Positions 7,380-13,375 of a DNA stretch of 13,375 nucleotides are shown here, piece by piece; position 1 is the stretch's first letter; every line of letters begins with the position of its first letter. The DNA is from an uncultured Bacteroidales bacterium (GTDB lineage: Bacteria; Bacteroidota; Bacteroidia; Bacteroidales; UBA1715). Where the stretch lies: NCBI GenBank assembly GCA_937892155.1, contig CALAUG010000009.1, forward strand, positions 1-13,375. The letters are read 5' to 3'. A model generated the notes under the pieces. It searched no databases. It saw only the letters and a list, made by a program, of their open reading frames with translations, and was not told the origin of the DNA. The position numbers and the translations under genes were made by a program.

Positions 7380-10300
7380 TTATTCAAAATCAATGTTAAG
7401 ACTCAAGCCTCTTAATTCATGCAATAATACATTGAATGATTCTGGTAAACCAGGTGTTGGTAATGGTTCGCCTTTAACGATAGCCTCGTATGCTTTAGCA
7501 CGACCATAAACATCATCTGATTTAATTGTAAGAATTTCTTGCAATATATTTGATGCACCGAATGCTTCTATTGCCCAAACCTCCATTTCTCCGAAACGCT
7601 GACCACCAAATTGTGCCTTACCACCAAGAGGTTGTTGCGTAATCAATGAGTATGGACCAATTGAACGAGCGTGCATTTTATCATCAATCAAGTGACCTAA
7701 CTTCAACATATAGATTACACCGACAGTTGCAGGTTGGTCGAAACGTTCTCCTGTTCCACCATCGAATAGGAATGTTTTACCAAAATCAGGAACTCCAGCA
7801 GCTCTTGTTTCTTTTGTGATGTCGTCAAGTGATGCACCATCAAAAATAGGAGTTGCATAGTTTTTACCTAATTCTCTACCAGCCCATCCAAGAACAGTTT
7901 CGTAAATCTGACCGATGTTCATACGAGAAGGCACACCAAGAGGGTTCAATACGATATCAACAATGCTACCGTCTTCCAAGAATGGCATATCTTCATCGCG
8001 AACAATACGTGAAACAATACCTTTGTTTCCATGTCGTCCAGCCATCTTATCACCAACTTTTAGTTTTCTCTTTTGAGCAATGTAAACTTTTGCAAGTTCC
8101 ATAATACCTGCAGGTAACTCATCTCCAACAGAAAGTGCGTATTCTTTACGTTTGTAATCTCCTTCCAATTCTTTCTGTTTTTTGCAGAAATTGTGTAAAA
8201 GTTTTGAGATGACTTCGTTCTTCGCATTATCTGTAGTCCATTTGTCAGTTACAACATTTGTATAGTCTGCAACGTCATTAAGAGCTTTTAATGTGAATTT
8301 TGCACCTTTTGAGATAACTACGTTACCAGCGTAATCTTTTATACCTTGAGAAGTCTTGCCTTCTACAACTTTGAATAATTTTTGAACAAGTATTTCTTTG
8401 ATTTTCTTCAAACTTGTTTCGTATTCAACTTTGTATTGCTCTAAAATAGGCTTTTCGCTTGCTTTTGCCTTTTTATCTTTAATACTTCTCTTGAATAATT
8501 TCTTGTCTATTACAGTACCATATAACGATGGTCTTGCTTTTAACGATGCATCTTTCACATCACCAGCTTTATCACCAAAGATGGCACGTAACAATTTTTC
8601 TTCTGGTGAAGGATCTGATTCTCCTTTAGGTGTAATTTTACCGATTAGAATATCTCCCGGTTTAATGGATGCACCAATACGGATTAATCCGTGTTCATCA
8701 AGATTTTTGATTGCATCTTCACCAACATTTGGAATGTCTGAAGTGAATTCCTCAATACCTCTCTTAGTATCACGAACTTCCAAAATATGTTCATCAATAT
8801 GGATAGATGTCATGATATCTTCACGAACAACGCGTTCTGAAATCACGATAGCATCCTCGAAGTTGTAACCCTTCCAAGGCATGAAAGCAACTTTAAGGTT
8901 TCTACCAATTGCAAGCTCACCATTTTGAGTTGAATATCCTTCAGTTAAGCATTGACCTTTTACAACTCTTTCACCTTTAACCACGATTGGACGAAGGTTT
9001 ATACAAGTATTTTGGTTTGTCTTTCTGAATTTAATGATTGGATATACAGTTAGACTATCATCAAAACTTACGAACTCTTCTTCTTCAGTTCTATCATATC
9101 TAACATGAATTTCTCTAGCATCTACGTATTCAACAACACCATCACCTTCGGCAGTAACTTGAACACGTGAGTCACGAATTACCTGTCTTTCAATACCAGT
9201 ACCAACGATAGGTGCTTCCGCTCTCAATAGAGGAACTGACTGACGCATCATGTTTGAACCCATCAAGGCACGGTTAGCATCATCGTGTTCCAAGAATGGA
9301 ATCAAAGATGCAGCGATTGATGTAATCTGGTTCGGTGCAACATCCATATAAGAAATTTCTTCTGGAGCAGCAATAGGGAAGTCTGCTTCCAAACGAGCTT
9401 TAATTTTTGTTGTTGCAAAGGAACCATCTTTGTTCAATGGGGTATCTGCCTGTGCAATTGTCTTGCCATCCTCTTCCTCTGCACTTAAATAAACGAGACC
9501 TTCAGCAGACAAATCAACCTTACCATTTGTGACTTTTCTGTATGGAGTTTCGATAAAACCAAGGTCATTTACTTTTGCGAATACACACAAAGAAGATATC
9601 AAACCGATGTTCGGACCTTCTGGTGTTTCGATAGGACATAAACGGCCGTAGTGCGTATAGTGAACGTCACGAACCTCGAAACCAGCTCTTTCACGAGAAA
9701 GACCACCAGGACCAAGTGCAGAAAGACGTCTTTTGTGGGTCATTTCTCCAAGTGGGTTGGTTTGATCCATAAATTGAGAAAGTTGGTTCGTCCCAAAGAA
9801 TGAATTAATAACAGAAGATAGAGTCTTAGAGTTTATTAATTCAATAGGGGTGAATACTTCATTATCACGAACGTTCATACGTTCACGGATTGTTCTTGCC
9901 ATACGTGCAAGGCCAACACCAAATTGATTTCTTAATTGTTCACCAACAGTTCTAACACGACGGTTGCTCAAGTGGTCAATATCGTCAACGTCAGCTTTCG
10001 AGTTTATTAACTGTATAAGATATTTGATAATTTCAATAATATCTTTCTTTGTTAAAACTCTTGTAGTTTCTTTTTCTTCGTTAGGTCCAAGGTTGCTATA
10101 CAATTTGGTATTAATTCTATAACGTCCTACTTCACCTAAGTCGTATCTCTTGTCGGAGAAGAACAATTTATCTATAACGTCACGTGCTGTCGCTTCATCT
10201 GGAGATTCTGCATTACGTAATTGTCTATAGATATAGAAGATTGCTTCTTTTTCTGTATTACAAGGATCCTTTTGTAATGTATTGTATATAATATCGTAAT

Positions 10301-11201
10301 CAGATGCATTTGGATCTTCTTTGTGTAAAAGGATGGTCTTTTGACCAGATTCCAAAATAAGATCAATATGTTCTTTTTCGATTACAACTTCACGTTCAAC
10401 GATGATTTCGTTTCTTTCAATTGAAACAACTTCACCGGTATCTTCGTCTACGAAATCTTCAATCCATGATTTCAAAACTCTCGCTGCAAGTTTTCTACCT
10501 TCAACTTTTTTTAGACCAGTTTTGGTAACTTTAACTTCTTCAGCCAAATCAAATTTTTCAAGAATATCCTTATCACTTTCGTATCCGATTGCTCTTAATA
10601 GAGTGGTGACAGGTAATTTCTTTTTACGGTCGATATAGGCGTACATTACGCCATTGATATCTGTTGCAAATTCAATCCAAGAACCCTTAAAAGGAATGAT
10701 TCTTGCAGAGTACAACTTTGTACCGTTGGTGTGTAAACTCTGACCAAAAAACACACCAGGAGAACGGTGTAATTGAGAAACTACTACGCGTTCAGCACCA
10801 TTAATGACAAACGTACCTCTTGGCGTCATAAATGGAATTGTACCAAGATATACATCTTGAACAACTGTTTCAAAATCCTCGTGTTCAGGATCTGTACAAT
10901 ATAACTTTAACTTCGCTTTTAGAGGAATACTAAAAGTAAGACCTCTGTCTAAACATTCTTCGATAGAATATCTTGGTGGATCTAATTGATAGTCAAGAAA
11001 CTCTAATACGAAATTGTTTCGGGTATCAGCGATTGGGAAGTTCTCGTTGAAAACTTCACTTAAACCTTCATTTTTACGTTCTTCTTGTGTTGAATTTACG
11101 TTGAAGAACTCATTAAAAGACTTCAACTGAATTTCTAGGAAATCAGGATAGTCTAATTTGTTTTTTATCGATGAAAAACTGATTCTTTCCTTTGTTTTCA
11201 T
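7380..11201 (-). CDS. rpoB: DNA-directed RNA polymerase beta subunit
   Basis: Full-length beta subunit, 1273 residues from the preferred start. It pairs with beta' to form the polymerase active site and carries the rifampicin pocket. Landmarks: DYPDFLEIQLKSF near the N-terminus; NGAERVVVSQLHRSPGVFF; the rifampicin cluster LSQFMDQTNP ... THKRRLSALGPGG (His489 equals E. coli His526); PIETPEGPNIGLI; MPWKGYNFEDAIV; ITPKGESDPSPEEKLLRAIF; GDKMAGRHGNKGIVS; and GGKAQFGGQRFGEMEVWA. I chose ATG at 11201 (MKTKERISFSSIKNKL) because Bacteroidetes homologs begin near here. The in-frame ATG at 11252 would put 17 extra residues inside a hairpin. The key rifampicin-contact residues are unmutated, so the target looks susceptible. 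A terminator-like hairpin precedes it, and rpoC follows after 35 bp. Confidence 0.97.
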   Translation of the reverse strand: MKTKERISFSSIKNKLDYPDFLEIQLKSFNEFFNVNSTQEERKNEGLSEVFNENFPIADTRNNFVLEFLDYQLDPPRYSIEECLDRGLTFSIPLKAKLKLYCTDPEHEDFETVVQDVYLGTIPFMTPRGTFVINGAERVVVSQLHRSPGVFFGQSLHTNGTKLYSARIIPFKGSWIEFATDINGVMYAYIDRKKKLPVTTLLRAIGYESDKDILEKFDLAEEVKVTKTGLKKVEGRKLAARVLKSWIEDFVDEDTGEVVSIERNEIIVEREVVIEKEHIDLILESGQKTILLHKEDPNASDYDIIYNTLQKDPCNTEKEAIFYIYRQLRNAESPDEATARDVIDKLFFSDKRYDLGEVGRYRINTKLYSNLGPNEEKETTRVLTKKDIIEIIKYLIQLINSKADVDDIDHLSNRRVRTVGEQLRNQFGVGLARMARTIRERMNVRDNEVFTPIELINSKTLSSVINSFFGTNQLSQFMDQTNPLGEMTHKRRLSALGPGGLSRERAGFEVRDVHYTHYGRLCPIETPEGPNIGLISSLCVFAKVNDLGFIETPYRKVTNGKVDLSAEGLVYLSAEEEDGKTIAQADTPLNKDGSFATTKIKARLEADFPIAAPEEISYMDVAPNQITSIAASLIPFLEHDDANRALMGSNMMRQSVPLLRAEAPIVGTGIERQVIRDSRVQVTAEGDGVVEYVDAREIHVRYDRTEEEEFVSFDDSLTVYPIIKFRKTNQNTCINLRPIVVKGERVVKGQCLTEGYSTQNGELAIGRNLKVAFMPWKGYNFEDAIVISERVVREDIMTSIHIDEHILEVRDTKRGIEEFTSDIPNVGEDAIKNLDEHGLIRIGASIKPGDILIGKITPKGESDPSPEEKLLRAIFGDKAGDVKDASLKARPSLYGTVIDKKLFKRSIKDKKAKASEKPILEQYKVEYETSLKKIKEILVQKLFKVVEGKTSQGIKDYAGNVVISKGAKFTLKALNDVADYTNVVTDKWTTDNAKNEVISKLLHNFCKKQKELEGDYKRKEYALSVGDELPAGIMELAKVYIAQKRKLKVGDKMAGRHGNKGIVSRIVRDEDMPFLEDGSIVDIVLNPLGVPSRMNIGQIYETVLGWAGRELGKNYATPIFDGASLDDITKETRAAGVPDFGKTFLFDGGTGERFDQPATVGVIYMLKLGHLIDDKMHARSIGPYSLITQQPLGGKAQFGGQRFGEMEVWAIEAFGASNILQEILTIKSDDVYGRAKAYEAIVKGEPLPTPGLPESFNVLLHELRGLSLNIDFE

Positions 11202-11237
11202 TGTGCAAAGTTGAAATATTGAACTAAATGTATGAGA

Positions 11238-11268
11238 AAAGGTTTTAGCCACTTTTGTGGCTAAAACC
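11238..11268 (-). terminator. Terminator-like hairpin (attenuator) between rplL and rpoB
   Basis: On the minus strand GGTTTTAGCCAC (11268-11257) pairs perfectly over 12 bp with GTGGCTAAAACC (11252-11241) around an AAAA loop, followed by a short TTTT run. It lies inside the 93-bp rplL-rpoB gap, about 26 bases after the rplL stop. In E. coli a partial terminator at this same position makes ribosomal protein transcripts exceed rpoBC transcripts. I infer the same attenuating role here, since no separate rpoB promoter is evident and the T-run is short. Confidence 0.75.
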
Positions 11269-11294
11269 TGGTAATGTTATAAGATTAAAATATC

Positions 11295-11672
11295 TTATTT
11301 AAGTTCAACTTCAGCTCCAGCTTCTTCTAATTGTGCTTTGATTTTTTCAGCTTCGTCTTTAGAAACTTTTTCTTTTACTGCTTTAGGAGCTTGGTCGCAA
11401 ATATCTTTTGCTTCTTTCAAACCTAGACCAGTAAGTTCTTTAACAACTTTTACAACTTGAAGTTTAGCTGCACCTGCTGATTTCAAAATTACATCGAATT
11501 CTGATTTTTCTTCAGCTGCTGCTGCACCACCTGCTACTGGAGCTGCTGCTACTGCAACTGCTGCAGCTGCTGGTTCAATACCATATTCATTTTTAAGAAT
11601 GTCAGCAAGTTCTTTAACGTCTTTTACGCTAAGGTTTACTAATTCTTCTGCTAATGCTTTTAAATCTGCCAT
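11295..11672 (-). CDS. rplL: 50S ribosomal protein L7/L12
   Basis: This complete 125-residue L7/L12 has the family's standard three parts. There is an N-terminal dimerisation and L10-binding helix region (about 1-33, LKALAEELVNLSVKDVKELA). An alanine-rich flexible hinge follows (about 34-55, EPAAAAVAVAAAPVAGGAAA). Last is the globular C-terminal domain (EFDVILKSAGAAKLQVVKVV ... GLGLKEAKDICDQAPKAVKE), which recruits translation factor GTPases. It sits 40 bp after rplJ, its stalk partner, and is followed by the terminator-like hairpin before rpoB. The leader has no Shine-Dalgarno sequence. Nothing is abnormal. Confidence 0.98.
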   Translation of the reverse strand: MADLKALAEELVNLSVKDVKELADILKNEYGIEPAAAAVAVAAAPVAGGAAAAEEKSEFDVILKSAGAAKLQVVKVVKELTGLGLKEAKDICDQAPKAVKEKVSKDEAEKIKAQLEEAGAEVELK

Positions 11673-11712
11673 AACTTGAAAATTTAAAATGTTACTATTA
11701 CTTTATTATTAT

Positions 11713-12234
11713 TTATTCTTTTTCTGATAATGTTTTTACTATGCCCGCAATTGTATTCTTTCCTGATTCCAAAGAAGAAATAACTTGTTGCATAGGAGAT
11801 TGAAGAAGTGTAATAATTTCTCCGATAAGTTCTGCTTTAGATTTGATAGTAGCCAATGAATCCAATTGATCGTCACCAATATAAATACATTGTTCTGCAA
11901 AGGCACCTTTTAGAATAGGTTTTGCGCTACCAGCTTTACGAAGCTCTTTAATCATTTTTGCAGGAGCGTTAGCTGTTTTACAGAATAAAACAGATGATGT
12001 TCCTTTCAAAACTCCATAAAGTTCTTCGAAATCACCCTCAACTTGTTCTAGAGCTTTCTTAAGAAGAGTGTTTTTTACTACAACTATTTCAATGTTGTTC
12101 TCAAAGCATTTTCTACGTAATGCTGATGTGTCAGCAGCATTCAAAGCTTCTATGTCAGCGATGTAGAAATGACCGTTCTCGTTGATTTTGCTTACGATAT
12201 TTTCAACTATATCTCTTTTTTGTGCTATATCCAT
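11713..12234 (-). CDS. rplJ: 50S ribosomal protein L10
   Basis: Complete 173-residue L10, of normal length. L10 anchors the L7/L12 dimers to 23S rRNA at the base of the stalk. The N-terminal globular RNA-binding domain shows the family pattern FYIADIEALNAADTSALRRK, then IEIVVVKNTLLKKALE, then GTSSVLFCKTANAPAKMIKE, then KGAFAEQCIYIG. The C-terminal helix that carries L7/L12 dimers is at about residues 140-172 (SPMQQVISSLESGKNTIAGI). It starts 19 bp after the end of rplA and lies 40 bp before rplL. In E. coli the L10-L12 complex represses its own mRNA through a leader structure; with only 19 bp upstream I cannot see such a leader here. Confidence 0.97.
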   Translation of the reverse strand: MDIAQKRDIVENIVSKINENGHFYIADIEALNAADTSALRRKCFENNIEIVVVKNTLLKKALEQVEGDFEELYGVLKGTSSVLFCKTANAPAKMIKELRKAGSAKPILKGAFAEQCIYIGDDQLDSLATIKSKAELIGEIITLLQSPMQQVISSLESGKNTIAGIVKTLSEKE

Positions 12235-12253
12235 AACTATTCTCGCTTTACAA

Positions 12254-12781
12254 TTACATTAATGATTTTGTATCTACTTGAACACCAGGACTCATAGTAG
12301 AAGAAATATAGATGCTTTTTACGTATGTTCCTTTTGCAGAAACTGGTTTCAATTTGTTGATCATGTTTACAAATTCTCTTGCATTGTCTGCAAGGTCTTC
12401 CGGAGAAAAAGAAACTTTTCCTACAGAGGCGTGAATAATACCGAATTTGTCAACTTTGAAGTCAATTTTACCAGCCTTTACTTCCGCAACTGCTTTAGCA
12501 ATATCCATTGTCACGGTTCCACTCTTTGGGTTTGGCATCAAACCACGTGGGCCAAGAACTTTACCTAGAGCACCAATCTTAGCCATGATTGTTGGCATTG
12601 TGATGATAACATCAACGTCTGTCCAACCACCTTTGATTTTCTCCACGTATTCGTCAAGACCATAGTAATCTGCACCAGCTTCTTGAGCTTCTTTTAACAC
12701 TTGAATAGTAAACTCGCTGAGTGTTTTGTTCTTTCTAAGAAGAGTGTCGTCTAAATCGAAGATAAGATATTTGATTTTCAT
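12254..12781 (-). CDS. rplA: Ribosomal protein L1, 5' part missing, joined in frame to the start of a HAD hydrolase
   Basis: This 175-residue reading frame is a chimera. From about residue 31 to the end it is ribosomal protein L1: EAGADYYGLDEYVEKIKGGW, then VIITMPTIMAKIG, then VLGPRGLMPNPKSGTVTMDI, then GKIDFKVDKFGIIHASVGKV, with a normal C-terminus. About 90 N-terminal residues of L1 are absent, including half of RNA-binding domain I. The first ~36 residues (MKIKYLIFDLDDTLLRKNKT...) belong to a HAD-superfamily hydrolase. L1 normally binds 23S rRNA at the mobile L1 stalk; this product probably could not. The start could formally extend to 12835, but the ATG at 12781 gives the canonical HAD N-terminus. 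rplJ follows after 19 bp, as expected for rplA. A metagenome assembly join is the simplest explanation. Confidence 0.85.
   Translation of the reverse strand: MKIKYLIFDLDDTLLRKNKTLSEFTIQVLKEAQEAGADYYGLDEYVEKIKGGWTDVDVIITMPTIMAKIGALGKVLGPRGLMPNPKSGTVTMDIAKAVAEVKAGKIDFKVDKFGIIHASVGKVSFSPEDLADNAREFVNMINKLKPVSAKGTYVKSIYISSTMSPGVQVDTKSLM
12674..12694. other. Probable chimera junction
   Basis: Codons for KEAQEAG (minus strand 12694-12674) fit both the HAD helix on one side and the L1 sequence before ADYYGLDEY on the other. The stretch is about 21 bp and contains GAAGCT twice. Both the protein family and the likely source organism switch here. A shared k-mer of this size is enough for a de Bruijn graph assembler to join two genomes. 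Microhomology recombination would look the same. Confidence 0.65.
12675..12781 (-). pseudogene. HAD-superfamily hydrolase, N-terminal fragment only
   Basis: The first ~36 codons are the start of a Cof-type HAD phosphatase. KYLIFDLDDTLL contains motif I DxDxT (Asp9, Asp11, Thr13), with Asp9 the expected nucleophile. NKTLSEFTIQVLKEAQEAG is the usual first helix after it. Motifs II-IV are absent because the frame turns into ribosomal protein L1. The ATG is 4 bp after the metalloprotease stop. AAAGG, about 9 bases upstream, is a Shine-Dalgarno-like site unlike the leaders of the Bacteroidales genes in this window. This suggests an intact protease-hydrolase gene pair in the source genome, interrupted here by the junction. 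Confidence 0.75.
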
Positions 12782-12785
12782 AAAA

Positions 12786-13375
12786 TTAAACCTTTGTAAT
12801 TGTAATAGTTGCACCAGTAGATGAAACTTGATCAAAGTGAACTGAGAAACCTAAATTGTTTCCGTTATTAAGCTTACCCTTATTAACGAAACAGTTTTTA
12901 TATGTTGTCATATCGAAAGTATCACCTGTTTTGAATAATGCATTTGAGTTAAGCATATCGCCACATTTTTCATCAGTTGTGTAATTCTTTCTGATGAGTT
13001 GAAGTTGACGATATTTTGCATATGCGTCAGTTGAGCTTGAAGCAAGGATTGAACCTCTGCCATCAGATGAAGACTTCCATGTAGAGTTAGTGAATGCATT
13101 AGTGTAATACTTTGTATTAGAAATTGAAGGGTTTGTTTCAAGAACAAAACTTCTTGTTGATGTATTGTATGATGCAAGTCTACTATCAACGTGCCATATA
13201 CGACATCCTGGAATTGTTGCACCTTTATATGTTGCATTATGTTGATATTCATATTTTGAGTCAAAATAATTTAAACCGCTTGGAGTATAAAGTTCAATTA
13301 ATATATATTCATCAAAAGCAGTTCCATTTGGTACAGGCTCGAAATTAAGTACTGGTGCCATACCATCTTCAACAC
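12786..13375 (-). CDS. M6-type (immune inhibitor A-like) metalloprotease, C-terminal part, open at right edge
   Basis: The frame is open to the right edge, so only the last 195 residues are present; the ATG at 13361 is internal. The segment DEYILIELYTPSGLNYFDS followed by IPGCRIWHVDSRL matches the region C-terminal to the catalytic domain in secreted M6 peptidases, where an 'ENR...GLLIWHVD'-like pattern is conserved. The HExxH zinc site would be upstream, off the window. The remainder (YRQLQLIRKN, GDTFDMTTYKN, LGFSVHFDQVSSTGATITIT) looks like the beta-rich C-terminal part of such enzymes in gut Bacillota. It is 4 bp before the HAD start. Family assignment is by pattern recognition and moderately sure; the exact substrate is unknown. 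Confidence 0.65.
   Translation of the reverse strand, partial: VEDGMAPVLNFEPVPNGTAFDEYILIELYTPSGLNYFDSKYEYQHNATYKGATIPGCRIWHVDSRLASYNTSTRSFVLETNPSISNTKYYTNAFTNSTWKSSSDGRGSILASSSTDAYAKYRQLQLIRKNYTTDEKCGDMLNSNALFKTGDTFDMTTYKNCFVNKGKLNNGNNLGFSVHFDQVSSTGATITITKV

Noticed and set aside
11202..11252. 17-residue N-terminal extension of RpoB
   Set aside because: It is encoded partly by the rplL-rpoB hairpin and has no counterpart in Bacteroidetes RpoB; the start at 11201 fits the family.
12254..12781. A genuine functional HAD-L1 fusion protein
   Set aside because: Only the first HAD motif is present and L1 lacks its N-terminal ~90 residues, so neither domain is complete; an assembly or recombination artefact is more likely.
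12782..12835. 18-codon upstream extension of the HAD/L1 frame to an ATG at 12835
   Set aside because: It would overlap the protease C-terminus out of frame, and the HAD family begins MKIKYLIFDLDDTLL at 12781.
1..13375. CRISPR array, toxin-antitoxin pair, prophage, transposase or other defence system
   Set aside because: No regularly spaced direct repeats with unique spacers, no recognisable transposase, integrase or toxin. The only tandem repeats are the in-frame LRR units.

Overview
The window is a 13.4-kb, AT-rich stretch in which every gene I can support lies on the minus strand. From about 1 to 12.69 kb it looks like an uncultured gut-type member of the Bacteroidales. RpoB, RpoC, L10 and L7/L12 have Bacteroidetes sequence and length, a DUF3467 gene follows rpoC, a small Bacteroidetes-type HTH regulator is present, a BspA-like leucine-rich-repeat surface protein is present, and starts generally lack a Shine-Dalgarno sequence and have AT-rich leaders instead.

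Layout, in the direction of transcription from right to left: the 3' end of an M6-type metalloprotease gene (12786 to the right edge); the first ~36 codons of a HAD-superfamily hydrolase (from 12781), which run in frame into the 3' ~60% of rplA (ribosomal protein L1, to 12254); rplJ; rplL; a terminator-like hairpin; rpoB; rpoC; a strong intrinsic terminator; a DUF3467 gene; rlmB-like rRNA 2'-O-methyltransferase; a gap of about 330 bp with a possible promoter; a 77-residue HTH regulator; a gap of about 385 bp containing several inverted repeats; a 67-residue small protein; and the 5' part of a secreted leucine-rich-repeat protein that runs off the left edge.

The core is the classic L1-L10-L12-beta-beta' transcription/translation operon. 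L1, L10 and L7/L12 form the stalks of the large ribosomal subunit, and RpoB/RpoC form the catalytic core of RNA polymerase. The terminator-like hairpin between rplL and rpoB would lower polymerase subunit output relative to ribosomal proteins. The terminator after rpoC separates the operon from DUF3467 and rlmB.

The most important irregularity is the right-hand end. The L1 gene lacks its first ~90 codons, and rplK, nusG and secE, which normally precede it, are absent. In their place is an M6 protease/HAD hydrolase pair that looks Bacillota-like. The switch happens inside a stretch of about 21 bp rich in GAAGCT that both genes could share. I read this as most likely a metagenome assembly chimera, not a true gene fusion. 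I found no convincing new biological system; the unexplained structures are the inverted repeats at 1012-1058, 1106-1236 and 1353-1377 and the small protein beside the leucine-rich-repeat gene.
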